From: Candidatus Rokuibacteriota bacterium
Lineage (GTDB): Bacteria > Methylomirabilota > Methylomirabilia > Rokubacteriales > CSP1-6
Length of the DNA: 64,000 nucleotides
Direction: 5' to 3'
Assembly (NCBI GenBank): GCA_003220495.1
Contig: QHSP01000050.1
Span: 19,756 to 83,755, forward strand
Below, piece after piece: positions 18,617 to 27,301 of the stretch. Under the pieces are notes generated by a model, which saw nothing but the letters and a program-made list of their open reading frames with translations, made no database searches and had not been told where the DNA came from. Position numbers and translations under genes: made by a program. The number at the start of each line of letters is the position of its first letter. Position 1 is the stretch's first letter.

Positions 18617-19032
18617 TGGCGAGCCTCAACAAGGTATTCCTGATCGGTAACCTGACCAAGCCCCCGGAGCTGCGTTACACGCCCAGCGGAACGGCCGTCG
18701 CCGACTTGCGGCTGGCGGTCAATCGCAACTACACCACGCAGGGCGGAGAAAAACGCGAAGACACCTGTTTCCTCACGGTCGTCGTGTGGGGTAAGCAGGC
18801 GGAGAGTTGCGGCGAGTATCTCGACAAGGGCAGTCCCATCCTCGTCGAGGGTCGGCTGCAGACACGCGAGTGGGAGGCCAAGGACGGGGGCAAGCGCACC
18901 GTCATCGAGGTCGTGGCCGAGCGCGTCCAGTTCATGGGCCGAGGCCGCGCCGCCGCCCCGGCGACCGTTGCGGCGTCGGCCGAGCCGTTCGCGGAGGACG
19001 CCGGCGCCGGCAACGACGATGTCCCGTTCTAG
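18616..19032 (+). CDS. ssb: Single-stranded DNA-binding protein
   Basis: 138 residues. OB-fold domain about 1-105 (MASLNKVFLIGNLTKPPELR, GGEKREDTCFLTVVVWGKQAE, LVEGRLQTREWEAKDGGKR), a short flexible linker, and the acidic C-terminal tip DDVPF that recruits replication and repair partners. ATG 18616 overlaps the rpsF stop (TGATG) and has GAGGAGG just upstream. Its place between rpsF and rpsR is the classic arrangement. Confidence 0.97.
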   Translation: MASLNKVFLIGNLTKPPELRYTPSGTAVADLRLAVNRNYTTQGGEKREDTCFLTVVVWGKQAESCGEYLDKGSPILVEGRLQTREWEAKDGGKRTVIEVVAERVQFMGRGRAAAPATVAASAEPFAEDAGAGNDDVPF

Positions 19033-19059
19033 AGACTAGAGGGTTCTAGAGACTAGAGG
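19027..19059 (+). repeat. 17-bp tandem duplication between ssb and rpsR
   Basis: TTCTAGAGACTAGAGG occurs at 19027-19042 and again at 19044-19059. Each unit contains a small inverted repeat (TCTAG, AGA, CTAGA). The ssb stop codon lies in the first copy, and the second copy runs directly into the rpsR ribosome-binding site. Confidence 0.9.
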
Positions 19060-19071
19060 AAGGAGCGAGCC

Positions 19072-19323
19072 ATTCCCCCGACAGCCCAAAAGCCCGTCAA
19101 GCGCCGCCGGTTCGGCCGGCGGAAGATCTGTAAGTTCTGCGCTGACAAGGTCGACCTGGTCGACTACAAGGACGTCCGGCGTCTGAGAAGCTTCGTGAGC
19201 GAGCGAGGCAAGATCATTCCCCGTCGCATTTCGGGCAGTTGCGCCCGGCACCAGCGCCAGCTGACCCACGCGATCAAGCGGGCGCGCACGGTGGCCCTGC
19301 TGCCGTACCTGGCGGCGGACTAG
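19072..19323 (+). CDS. rpsR: 30S ribosomal protein S18, apparent ATT start
   Basis: 83 residues ending in a TAG at 19321. [60 protein letters not shown] and [10 protein letters not shown] are unmistakably S18. The frame is closed by TAG at 19054-19056, and no ATG, GTG, TTG or CTG occurs before the conserved N-terminus. The best start is ATT 19072, with AGGAAGGAG at 19057-19065 six bases upstream, as in infC-type ATT starts. Standard gene callers would miss or truncate it. A sequencing error in the start codon is the main alternative. Confidence 0.93.
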   Translation: MPPTAQKPVKRRRFGRRKICKFCADKVDLVDYKDVRRLRSFVSERGKIIPRRISGSCARHQRQLTHAIKRARTVALLPYLAAD

Positions 19324-19327
19324 GACC

Positions 19328-19771
19328 ATGAAGGTCATCCTGCTCGACGATGTCACGAAGGTCGGGCGCCGGGGCGAGGTCCGCGACGTCTCCGACGGAT
19401 ACGCGCGTAACTTCCTGATCCCCAAGAAGCTCGCGCTCTCCGCCACCGCCGGGAATCTCAAGAACCTCGAGCAAATCAAGCGCCAGCAAGACGCCAAGGC
19501 CGACCGGATCAAGGCCGACGCGGAGGCGCTGCGCGCGAAGATCGAGGCCCTCGTCTACGAGGAGCGACGGCAGGCGTCGGAGGAAGGCAAGCTCTTCGGC
19601 TCGGTCACCTCGCAGGACGTCGCCGATTTTCTCGGCACGCGTGGCGTCCAGATGGACCGCAAGCGCATCACGCTCGACGAGCCGATCAAGGCGCTCGGAG
19701 AGCATCTGGTCTCCATGCGGCTGCACCAGGACGTCACAGCGCAGCTGCGGGTCAACGTCGTCCGCGAGTAG
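19328..19771 (+). CDS. rplI: 50S ribosomal protein L9
   Basis: 147 residues, usual length. The N-terminal RNA-binding domain starts MKVILLDDVTKVGRRGEVRD with VSDGYARNFLIPKKLA. The long connecting helix is about 42-75, and the C-terminal domain has GKLFGSVTSQDVADFL. Four bases after rpsR; last ribosomal gene of the cluster before dnaB. Confidence 0.97.
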   Translation: MKVILLDDVTKVGRRGEVRDVSDGYARNFLIPKKLALSATAGNLKNLEQIKRQQDAKADRIKADAEALRAKIEALVYEERRQASEEGKLFGSVTSQDVADFLGTRGVQMDRKRITLDEPIKALGEHLVSMRLHQDVTAQLRVNVVRE

Positions 19772-19821
19772 TCGGCCTGTCGCGTCAGGCGATCTCCGAG
19801 AACTCCTCGGGGATTGCCTGT

Positions 19822-19885
19822 CTATCCACTCATTCATCCACCACAATTCGTGAGATATCCACAGCTGTCCACCGATTAATCCACC
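19822..19885 (+). promoter_or_regulatory. Cluster of five DnaA-box-like sequences upstream of dnaB
   Basis: Nine-mers CTATCCACT (19822), TCATCCACC (19834), ATATCCACA (19855), CTGTCCACC (19865) and TAATCCACC (19877) share the core TCCAC. ATATCCACA differs from the DnaA consensus TTATNCACA at one position. The stretch is less GC-rich than its surroundings. DnaA binding is inferred only. Confidence 0.4.
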
Positions 19886-19911
19886 GAACCCCCCCTCCCA
19901 TCTAAATTCGG

Positions 19912-19939
19912 TTGACGATCGGCGACCCTCCGCTACGAT
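19912..19939 (+). promoter_or_regulatory. Sigma-70-type promoter for dnaB
   Basis: TTGACG at 19912-19917, a 16-base spacer, and TACGAT at 19934-19939. The dnaB start codon is 30 bases downstream at 19969. Confidence 0.55.
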
Positions 19940-19968
19940 GCATCGATGGTCACCGGTGGCTCGCCCTT

Positions 19969-21333
19969 ATGAGTCGATTGGAAGTTCCCGCGAGAATCCC
20001 TCCGCACAACCTGGACGCGGAAAGCGCGGTGCTGGGCGCGATCCTCCTCGAAGGCCGCGAGACATTACCGCGGGTGATCGAGCTTCTCAGGCCCTCGGAC
20101 TTCTACACCGAGGCGCATCGCGTGACCTACGAGGGCATGCTCGCGCTGTTCAGCCGCAGCCAGCCTGTCGATGTCCTGACCCTGACCGAGGAACTACGCC
20201 GCAGCGAGCAACTCCAGATCGTCGGCGGACCCGCGGCTCTGGCCCTCCTCGTCGAACAGGGGTCGATCTCCGCGTACCTCACCTCGTATGCGTCGATCGT
20301 CCGGGACATGGCGGTGCTGCGCGAGCTCATCCAGACTTCCAGTCAGATCATCGCGCAGGCGTTCGAAGCCAAGGAAGACGTGCAGACCCTGGTGGACGAC
20401 GCCGAGCGGAAGATCTTCGGCCTCGCCGAACGCCGTCTCGAGGGTAGCGCGGTGCCGATCGGCAAGATCCTCCGGAACACCTTCGAGTACATCGAGCGCC
20501 TCTACGAGCGGAAGGAGCACATCACCGGCGTGGCGACCGGCTTCGAGAAGCTGGATCTCATGACGTCCGGATTCCAGCCGTCGGACTTTGTGATCATCGC
20601 GGGACGCCCATCGACCGGGAAGACGGCCTTTGCGCTCAACATCGCTCAATTTGCCGGCATCACGCTGCGAGATAAAGTTCTCATCCTCAGTCTCGAGATG
20701 TCCGCCCAGCAGTTGGTACAGCGCATGCTCTGTGCGGAGGCGAAGGTCGACTCCCAGGCGGTGCGCACGGGCATGCTCCACTCATCAGACTGGACTCGGC
20801 TCACCGCGGCGGCGGGACGCCTCAGTGAGGTAACAATTTTCATCGATGACAGCCCTAATCTCACAGTGCTCGAAGCGCGAGCCAAGGCACGCCGCATGAA
20901 AGCCGAGCACGGCCTCCAGCTCGTCATCATCGACTATCTTCAGCTCATGCGCGGCCGCGCCCACATGGACAATCGGCAGCAGGAGATCGCCGAGATCTCG
21001 CGGTCGCTGAAAGCGCTCGCCAAAGAGCTCAGTGTTCCAGTGGTCGCGCTCTCACAGCTCTCTCGAGCCGTCGAAACTCGAGAGCAACGCCGCCCGCAGT
21101 TGTCTGACCTTCGTGAATCGGGCGCCCTCGAGCAGGACAGCGACCTCATTCTCTTCCTGTACCGGCCGTCGATGTACCGGGACGATCTGCCCGTGGAGAA
21201 GACAAACGTGGCTGAAGTGATCGTCGGCAAGCAGCGCAATGGGCCGACTGGCTCGGTGGAAGTGGTTTTCCTGCCGCAGTACGCGCGCTTCGAGAACATC
21301 GCGGACCAGCACCGGCAACCCCAGCCGTTTTAG
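19969..21333 (+). CDS. dnaB: Replicative DNA helicase
   Basis: Hexameric 5'-3' helicase at the replication fork. 454 residues. N-terminal DnaB domain (about 1-120; RIPPHNLDAESAVLGAILL), linker, then a RecA-like C-terminal domain. Walker A is AGRPSTGKTAFALNIA (about 205), Walker B LVIIDYLQLM, and the DnaB motif LSQLSRAVETREQRRPQLSDL follows. No intein. ATG 19969 (MSRLEVPARIPP) gives the family start; the open frame to 19912 covers the promoter. Follows the rpsF-rplI cluster, as in many bacteria, but seems to have its own promoter. Confidence 0.96.
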   Translation: MSRLEVPARIPPHNLDAESAVLGAILLEGRETLPRVIELLRPSDFYTEAHRVTYEGMLALFSRSQPVDVLTLTEELRRSEQLQIVGGPAALALLVEQGSISAYLTSYASIVRDMAVLRELIQTSSQIIAQAFEAKEDVQTLVDDAERKIFGLAERRLEGSAVPIGKILRNTFEYIERLYERKEHITGVATGFEKLDLMTSGFQPSDFVIIAGRPSTGKTAFALNIAQFAGITLRDKVLILSLEMSAQQLVQRMLCAEAKVDSQAVRTGMLHSSDWTRLTAAAGRLSEVTIFIDDSPNLTVLEARAKARRMKAEHGLQLVIIDYLQLMRGRAHMDNRQQEIAEISRSLKALAKELSVPVVALSQLSRAVETREQRRPQLSDLRESGALEQDSDLILFLYRPSMYRDDLPVEKTNVAEVIVGKQRNGPTGSVEVVFLPQYARFENIADQHRQPQPF

Positions 21334-21353
21334 ACCTTCCGCGCGGCTCGTCG

Positions 21354-21359
21354 TATGAT
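21354..21359 (+). promoter_or_regulatory. -10 element of the kimA-like gene
   Basis: TATGAT at 21354-21359 with TAGACC at 21331-21336 (17-base spacer) makes a fair promoter. It ends seven bases before GTG 21367, so the transcript would be leaderless. Confidence 0.45.
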
Positions 21360-21366
21360 GTGCCCC

Positions 21367-23187
21367 GTGCGTCTGAGCCGGCTGAAGCGTGTGTTTCTCG
21401 GGAGTCCGCTCCCGACGGCGCAGTCCCGCCACGAACGGCTCGCGAAATCGACGGCGCTCGCCGTCTTCGCCTCCGATGCCCTCTCCTCGGTCGCGTACGC
21501 GACCGAGGAGATCCTGTTGGTGCTGGTCCTGGCCGGCACCGTCGCGCTCAGCTACTCGATTCCGATCAGCGTCGCGATCGCGGTCCTGATCGCCATCGTC
21601 GTCTCGTCGTATCGCCAGACGATCCGCGCGTACCCGCAGGGCGGCGGCGCCTACATCGTGAGCAAGGACAACCTCGGAGTCCCGGCCGGGCTGGTGGCCG
21701 GCGCCGCGCTCCTGATCGACTACGTGCTCACCGTGGCGGTGAGCGTTGCCGCGGGCATCGCGGCCCTGACGTCGGCCGTGCCGGCGCTCTTCCCGTACCG
21801 GCCGTGGCTCTGCGTCGCCGCGGTCGTCGCCATCGCCGTCGCGAACCTACGCGGCATCCGCGAGTCGGGCAACCTGTTCGCCGCGCCGACCTATCTCTTC
21901 ATCGGCAGTTTCTTCGTCCTGATCGTCTACGGCGGGGCCGGGGCGATCTTCGACTTTCTCCCCGAGGCGCCCTATCAGCGGCATCCGCCGGGTCTGGAGG
22001 GCGTCGGACTCTTCCTGTTCTTGAGAGCGTTCGCGTCGGGCTGCACCGCGCTGACCGGCGTCGAGGCCGTCTCGGACGGCGTGCCCGCGTTCAAGCCGCC
22101 GGAAGCGCACAACGCGCGGATCGTGCTGACATGGCTCGGCGTGATCCTGATCGTGCTCTTCCTCGGCATCACGTTCCTGGCCTACGACTTCGGCATCGCG
22201 CCGCGCCACGAGGAGACGGTGGTCTCGCAGCTCGCGCGCCACGTGTTCGGCGGCGGCGCGTTCTACTTCGAGATCCAGGCGGTCACGATGCTGATCCTCC
22301 TGCTCGCCGCCAACACGTCCTTCGCCGACTTTCCCCGGCTCTCGTACTTCCTCGCACGCGATCGCTTCATCCCGCGCCAGTTCGCGACGCAGGGCGACCG
22401 CCTCGTGTTCTCGAACGGCATCCTGATCCTGAGCGGGCTCGCCGCGCTCTTGTTGGTGATCTTCCGCGGCGACACCCACGCGCTGATCCCGCTCTACGCG
22501 GTCGGCGTGTTTCTGTCGTTCACGCTCTCGCAGGCGAGCATGGTGCGACGCTGGCTCCGCCTGAAGGAAGAAGGCTGGTGGTGGCGCTGGTGGCTCAACG
22601 CGCTCGGCGCGCTGGTGACGGGCCTGGTGATGATCACGATCGCCGCGACGAAGTTCACGCACGGCGCCTGGATCGTGGTCTTGTTGATTCCGAGCCTGGT
22701 CGCCGTGTTCGTGATCGTGCACCGCCACTACGAAGAAGTCGCGGTGCAGCTCTCGCTCGACGCGTTCTCACCGCCGCCGCCGATGACCAACACCGTCCTG
22801 GTCCTGGTCGGCGACATCCACCGCGGAGTCATCAAGGCGATTCAGTACGCCAAGACGCTCTCGCCCAACGCGAAGGCGGTCTTCGTGGAGACCGATCCGG
22901 ATCGGACCCGCCGGCTCGAGGAGAAGTGGGGCCGATACGGGATGGGCGTCCCGCTGATCGTGTTGACCTCGCCCTACCGATCGCTGCTCGGACCGCTGAC
23001 CAAGTATGTCGACCACCTGCAGAACCAGGGCGAGAATCACGTCGTGACCATCGTCCTGCCCGAGTTCATTCCGGCCCGCTGGTGGCAGCTCGGGCTCCAC
23101 AACCAGACGGCGTTCCTCATCAAGGGCGCGATGCTCTTCCGCAAGAACGTCATCGTCACCGACGTGCCCTACCACTTGCGCCACTGA
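21367..23187 (+). CDS. kimA: KimA-like potassium importer (APC superfamily)
   Basis: About 606 residues and 12 membrane helices with a cytosolic C-terminal domain (about 455-606). Strong resemblance to B. subtilis KimA/YdaO: FASDALSSVAYATEEILLV, YPQGGGAYIVSKDNLGVPAG, PLYAVGVFLSFTLSQASMVR and the ending HNQTAFLIKGAMLFRKNVIV. KimA is a proton-coupled K+ importer controlled by c-di-AMP, and I infer the same transport role. Start chosen at GTG 21367 (VRLSRLKRVFLG), seven bases after a TATGAT box; in-frame ATGs at 21355 and 21358 overlap that box. No riboswitch is seen upstream. Confidence 0.85.
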   Translation: MRLSRLKRVFLGSPLPTAQSRHERLAKSTALAVFASDALSSVAYATEEILLVLVLAGTVALSYSIPISVAIAVLIAIVVSSYRQTIRAYPQGGGAYIVSKDNLGVPAGLVAGAALLIDYVLTVAVSVAAGIAALTSAVPALFPYRPWLCVAAVVAIAVANLRGIRESGNLFAAPTYLFIGSFFVLIVYGGAGAIFDFLPEAPYQRHPPGLEGVGLFLFLRAFASGCTALTGVEAVSDGVPAFKPPEAHNARIVLTWLGVILIVLFLGITFLAYDFGIAPRHEETVVSQLARHVFGGGAFYFEIQAVTMLILLLAANTSFADFPRLSYFLARDRFIPRQFATQGDRLVFSNGILILSGLAALLLVIFRGDTHALIPLYAVGVFLSFTLSQASMVRRWLRLKEEGWWWRWWLNALGALVTGLVMITIAATKFTHGAWIVVLLIPSLVAVFVIVHRHYEEVAVQLSLDAFSPPPPMTNTVLVLVGDIHRGVIKAIQYAKTLSPNAKAVFVETDPDRTRRLEEKWGRYGMGVPLIVLTSPYRSLLGPLTKYVDHLQNQGENHVVTIVLPEFIPARWWQLGLHNQTAFLIKGAMLFRKNVIVTDVPYHLRH

Positions 23188-23202
23188 GACGTGCGCGGCG
23201 GC

Positions 23203-23985
23203 TCAGAGTGCCAGACGGCGACCGGGGTCGACCGCCTCGACCTCGATCGCCGGGGCGACTTCCCGGACGGTCGAGACGAACTCGGCGGCCGGACGCGAGC
23301 GTAGTCCGATGAAGTCGAAGTAGTCCGTGTGGGGGTGGAACAGCACGAGGCGCCGCGGCCGGAGAATGGCCGCCGCCTCCGCGACCTGCCGCGGGTAGTC
23401 GAGCTGGGCTCCCGCGACCACGACGTCGGGGCGATCGCGCTCGCCGACGGCGAGCACGCGGTCGAACCGCGTCTGGTCGTTGAAGCCCTCGCCGTAGTAC
23501 GTGACCCGGAGACCGTGCTCCAGGCGGACCGTGAAGCCCATCCGGCGGGCGTCGTACGGGTTGGAGAGGTAGAGCCCGGACAGCGTTCCCTTCGCCTCGG
23601 GGCGCGCCGCGAACATCGTCGTCGTGTCGACGATACGGTGTTCCCACTCGAACGTCGTGACGGTCAGGCCCTTCCAGTCGAGTGACTGGTCCATGTCGAG
23701 CTCCTGCATCCGATCCGCCGGGATCCCGTGCGTCTCGCGCAGGAATCGGCAGACCTCGGGTGAGGCGGCCAGTGTCATCCGGGAGTCCTTCATGAGCCCG
23801 GGCACGTCCTGGATGTGATCGAAGTGGCCGTGCGTCACCAGACACAGATCGGCATCCGCGAACGCCGCCGGCCCGGTGCTCGGCCGGCCGAATGGGTTCG
23901 TCCAGTTCGGATCGAACACGATCTTCAGGCCACGTACCGTGGTCAGGGTGAAGCAGGACCAGCCGTGATAGACGAGCTCGGGCAT
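23203..23985 (-). CDS. Metallo-beta-lactamase-fold hydrolase
   Basis: 260 residues. The motif LCLVTHGHFDHIQDV gives the metal-binding HxHxDH set, and later histidines (WEHRIVD, FHPHTDYFD) may complete the site. The N-terminal PELVYHGWSCFTLTT resembles the UlaG/UPF0173 branch of the superfamily. Substrate unknown; it could be a lactonase-type or phosphodiesterase-type enzyme. Converges with the KimA-like gene with 15 bases between stops. Confidence 0.8.
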   Translation of the reverse strand: MPELVYHGWSCFTLTTVRGLKIVFDPNWTNPFGRPSTGPAAFADADLCLVTHGHFDHIQDVPGLMKDSRMTLAASPEVCRFLRETHGIPADRMQELDMDQSLDWKGLTVTTFEWEHRIVDTTTMFAARPEAKGTLSGLYLSNPYDARRMGFTVRLEHGLRVTYYGEGFNDQTRFDRVLAVGERDRPDVVVAGAQLDYPRQVAEAAAILRPRRLVLFHPHTDYFDFIGLRSRPAAEFVSTVREVAPAIEVEAVDPGRRLAL

Positions 23986-24094
23986 TCGCCGGTGTCCCGG
24001 CTCGCGCGCGAGCGCGAGCCGCGGGGCCTAGACTAGTCGACCTACGAGGGGTCGAGCAACTCTCTGGTACACTCGAAAGCCGCGTGATCACTCG

Positions 24095-25012
24095 ATGAAG
24101 ATCGTTCTGGCTCCCGACGGCCCTCTCGACGCCCGCGGGACGCTCGCACGCTACCACCTCTGGGGAGAGGATCCGACGAACCGGATCGGCGCCGACGTCT
24201 TCCGTCGCGTGCTCCGGCACCGCGGGCGACTCGTGCCCTACGAGGTGCGGTGGAGCGGGCCCGTGGACGACGCGCGCATCACCGTCCGTGCCCCAGGCGC
24301 CGACGCCGCCGTCGGCGCGGCCGTCGTCTCGGAGGTGCGCCGCCTCCTCGGTCTCGACCTCGATCTCGCCGGCTTCTATCGGATGGCGAAGGCCGACCCC
24401 GCGCTGGCCGCGCTCATCGAGCCGCTCTACGGGCTGCGCCCGACGCTCGCGCCGACCCCGTTTGAGATGCTCGTCGGCTCGATCACGGCCCAGCAGGTGA
24501 ACCTCTCGTTCGCCTTCGCGTGCCGCGCGCGGCTCGTCCGGCGCTTCGGCACACCCGTGACGGTCGGTCGCGAGACGGTGTGGGCGTTCCCGGAAGCGGA
24601 GCGTCTGGCGGCGGCGCGCGTGCGCGAGCTCCGGGCGCTCAAGTACTCGACGCGGAAGGCCGAGTACATTCGTGACCTCGCGCGCGCCGTCGTCTCTGGG
24701 AAGCTCGACCTCGAGGCGCTCCGCGCCGCCGAATCGGCGTTGGTCATCGAACAGCTCACGGCGCTTCGCGGCCTCGGCCGCTGGACCGCGGACTGGTTTC
24801 TCGCCCGCTGCCTGGGCCGCGGCGACGTCTGCCCCGCCGGCGATCTCGCGGTCCGCAAGGCGTTCGTTCATTACTATGGCCGTGGGCGATCGCTGAGCGA
24901 GGACACGATCCGGCGCCGCGCGCGCGCGTGGGGCGAGCACCAGAATCTGGCGGTGCACTACATCCTGGCCGGGATGCGTCTGGAGCGACCGGCCGTGGGC
25001 GGCGGCGCGTGA
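24095..25012 (+). CDS. AlkA-like DNA-3-methyladenine glycosylase (HhH-GPD)
   Basis: 305 residues. An N-terminal AlkA-type beta domain (about 1-100) precedes an HhH-GPD domain (about 115-290). This contains PFEMLVGSITAQQVNLSFAF, the hairpin LTALRGLGRWTADWFLARCL and the catalytic Asp in CPAGDLAVRKAF. It should excise alkylated bases and start base-excision repair. No Fe-S cysteine cluster, so not a Nth/MutY type. First gene of a coupled run with the DUF971 and MFS genes. Confidence 0.88.
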   Translation: MKIVLAPDGPLDARGTLARYHLWGEDPTNRIGADVFRRVLRHRGRLVPYEVRWSGPVDDARITVRAPGADAAVGAAVVSEVRRLLGLDLDLAGFYRMAKADPALAALIEPLYGLRPTLAPTPFEMLVGSITAQQVNLSFAFACRARLVRRFGTPVTVGRETVWAFPEAERLAAARVRELRALKYSTRKAEYIRDLARAVVSGKLDLEALRAAESALVIEQLTALRGLGRWTADWFLARCLGRGDVCPAGDLAVRKAFVHYYGRGRSLSEDTIRRRARAWGEHQNLAVHYILAGMRLERPAVGGGA

Positions 25013-25335
25013 AGAAGACCAGCGGCCTCAAGATCTTCGGCCAGCCCGATCCCGGCGTCCCCAAAGACGTGCACCTCGTCGGGCGCTACGCGCTCGGCGT
25101 CGACTGGGCCGACGGTCACGGATCCATCTATCCCTTCGACCGTCTCCGGCTCGACTGCGCGTGCGGGCAGTGCGCCACGCTCGAAGCGCTGGCGTCGGAG
25201 ATGACGTGGCCGGCCGAGATCAAGCGGACCGACGAGGGGCTCGCCGTGACGTGGGTCGATCGCCACGCGAGTCTCTATCCCTATCTCGCGCTGCGTGCGC
25301 TGTGCCGCTGCGCGGGCTGCACCGGCGGCCACTGA
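25009..25335 (+). CDS. DUF971-family protein
   Basis: 108 residues from GTG 25009, which overlaps the glycosylase stop (GTGA). DUF971 proteins resemble the N-terminal domain of gamma-butyrobetaine hydroxylase. Conserved features here are IYPFDRLRLDCACGQCATLE, SLYPYLALRALCRCAGCTGG and several paired cysteines that could bind zinc or an Fe-S cluster. DUF971 proteins are often linked to Fe-S carrier (Mrp/ApbC) pathways. No Mrp gene is nearby, so the role is open. Confidence 0.8.
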   Translation: MKKTSGLKIFGQPDPGVPKDVHLVGRYALGVDWADGHGSIYPFDRLRLDCACGQCATLEALASEMTWPAEIKRTDEGLAVTWVDRHASLYPYLALRALCRCAGCTGGH

Positions 25336-26750
25336 TGAATGACGAAGCGCGCAAGCGCTGGGTCTTCATCGGCATCATGCTGTCGATCTTCCTGGCGGCG
25401 ATCGAATCGACGGTCGTCGCCACCGCGATGCCAACGGTCGTGACGAGCCTCGGCGGCATCCGGATCTACTCGTGGGTGTTCTCGGGGTTTCTGCTCACCC
25501 AGACGGTGACGATGCCGCTCTGGGGTCGCTTCTCCGATCTCTACGGCCGGCGCCCGGTCTACCTGGCCGGGCTCGCGACCTTCCTGGTCGGCTCGGCGCT
25601 GTCGGGGGCGGCCCAGAACATGGTGCAGCTGATCCTGTTCCGGATGGTGCAAGGGCTGGGCGCCGGCGCCTTGATGACCCTCGGCTACACGATCATCGGC
25701 GAGCTGTTCGGGCTGGAGCGTCGCGCGCGTATGCAGGGCTACATCTCGAGCGTGTGGGGCGTCGCGTCGCTCATGGGCCCGTGGGCCGGAGGCCTGCTCA
25801 CCGATCACGCATCCTGGCGCTGGGTCTTCTATATCAACCTGCCGTTCGGCGCCGTCGCGATGGCGCTGATCGCCGGCGCGCTGACCTCGGGCTCGCGCCC
25901 GGCGCGGCGGCCGGTTGTGGACGGCGCCGGGGTCGCCCTCTTCGCGGCCGGCGTCTCCGCGCTCCTGCTCGGGATCGTGGAGGCCGGGCGCGTGGGATCC
26001 TGGTCGCAGATGGAGATCGTGGCGCTCCTCGTCCTGGGCGCGGCCGTGCTCGTTGCGTTCGTCGCGGTGGAGCGGCGCGCGGCCGAGCCGATCGTGCCGT
26101 TGCGATTGTTCAAGAACCGGATGGTCCTCGCCGCCGTCGTCACCCGGTTCCTGGCCGGCATGGCGATGTTCGGCGCGCTGTCCTTCGTGCCGCTGTTTCT
26201 GCAATCCGTGACCGGCGCCTCGGCGACGCGAGCAGGCGTGGTGCTCACGCCGTTCGTGCTCGGCTGGGTCGTGATGTCGGTGGTGAGCGCGCGGCTGGTG
26301 CTGCGCGTCGGTTACCGGGCGGTGGTGCTGATCGGCATGGCGAGCCTCACGGTGGCGTTCCTGCTCTTCCGGCGCTGGTCGGTCACCCTGTCGTCCGGCA
26401 GCGCGATGGTCGACGTCCTCCTGGCCGGCATCGGCATGGGGATGGTCGTCGTGCCGATGTTGATCGCCGTCCAGAGCGTGGTCGCGCGGAGCGATCTCGG
26501 CGCCGCGACCTCGCTGACGCAGTTCTTCATGTCGATCGGCGGTGCGCTGGGGCTCTCGCTGATGGGCGCCGTGATGTCGCAACGGCTGCACGCCGGACGG
26601 CCAATGGTCGATGCGCTGCACGGGGTCTTCGTGCTGGGTTCCGCGGTGTGCGTCGTCGCCCTCGCGTCCGCGTTCATGGTGCCGGCCGGTCGGGCCCAGG
26701 ACCTGGCCCGCGGCGAAATGCGTGGCGAGCCGACGCGTGTGGGAGGATGA
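25335..26750 (+). CDS. MFS drug exporter, DHA2 (EmrB/QacA) family
   Basis: 471 residues and 14 predicted membrane helices. N-terminal IESTVVATAMPTVVTSLGGI is the DHA2 signature; motif A is GRFSDLYGRRPVYLAG. Motif C-like glycine-rich helix: SVWGVASLMGPWAGGLLTD. Proton-driven efflux of drugs or lipophilic compounds in the inner membrane; substrate not predictable. ATG 25335 overlaps the previous stop (TGATG), so it is translationally coupled to the DUF971 gene. Confidence 0.9.
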   Translation: MNDEARKRWVFIGIMLSIFLAAIESTVVATAMPTVVTSLGGIRIYSWVFSGFLLTQTVTMPLWGRFSDLYGRRPVYLAGLATFLVGSALSGAAQNMVQLILFRMVQGLGAGALMTLGYTIIGELFGLERRARMQGYISSVWGVASLMGPWAGGLLTDHASWRWVFYINLPFGAVAMALIAGALTSGSRPARRPVVDGAGVALFAAGVSALLLGIVEAGRVGSWSQMEIVALLVLGAAVLVAFVAVERRAAEPIVPLRLFKNRMVLAAVVTRFLAGMAMFGALSFVPLFLQSVTGASATRAGVVLTPFVLGWVVMSVVSARLVLRVGYRAVVLIGMASLTVAFLLFRRWSVTLSSGSAMVDVLLAGIGMGMVVVPMLIAVQSVVARSDLGAATSLTQFFMSIGGALGLSLMGAVMSQRLHAGRPMVDALHGVFVLGSAVCVVALASAFMVPAGRAQDLARGEMRGEPTRVGG

Positions 26751-26753
26751 ATC

Positions 26754-27260
26754 ATGGCGGGTGACGTGCCGCTTCTCGAGCGGTTGGCCAAGTTGCCGGC
26801 GGTGCCGGCGGCGGCGGCCGTGGAGCTCCTCGAGCGGCTCGCGAAGCCACAGACCGATCCGGTCATCGGGCCGCTGTTCGGCGTCGACGAGGATGGCGAC
26901 ATGGGGGTGAATCCGCTGGTGCCGGCGGTGCTCAAGCAGCTCGGCGACCGCAAGGAGCTGACGTGCTATGCGGCGCTCATCGAGGGACTGACCGGGATCT
27001 GGAACGCGGCGGTCCGCGCCGCGGTCGTGGCGCGGCTGCGCGCCTCCGGGCTGCCCCCGGACGATCTGCTGCTCAAGCTCGGAGCACTGTCGCCCACCCT
27101 GGGATTCGCCGCCGAGAAGCCCGGGTGGGCGCGCGAATGGCTCGCCGATCCGTTCACGCAGGACGCCCTGCTCGTGCAGCAGTGCGTGGTCCGGATGCTG
27201 CTGGCGCTTCGCACCATGGCCGACGCCCGCGGTGCGGAGCTGACGACGACCATCGGTTGA
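26754..27260 (+). CDS. Hypothetical protein, helical
   Basis: 168 residues, starting three bases after the MFS gene with GGAGG upstream. No family recognised. It is soluble, rich in Leu and Ala, and mostly helical: three or four amphipathic helices such as PLLERLAKLPAVPAAAAVEL and VVRMLLALRTMADARG. This could reflect a HEAT/ARM-like solenoid, but the repeats are not clear. Probably transcribed with its neighbours. Confidence 0.6.
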   Translation: MAGDVPLLERLAKLPAVPAAAAVELLERLAKPQTDPVIGPLFGVDEDGDMGVNPLVPAVLKQLGDRKELTCYAALIEGLTGIWNAAVRAAVVARLRASGLPPDDLLLKLGALSPTLGFAAEKPGWAREWLADPFTQDALLVQQCVVRMLLALRTMADARGAELTTTIG

Positions 27261-27301
27261 CCGAACAGGCTCGAGCAGGCCGCGAGCGAGGAGAGACGAC
27301 G

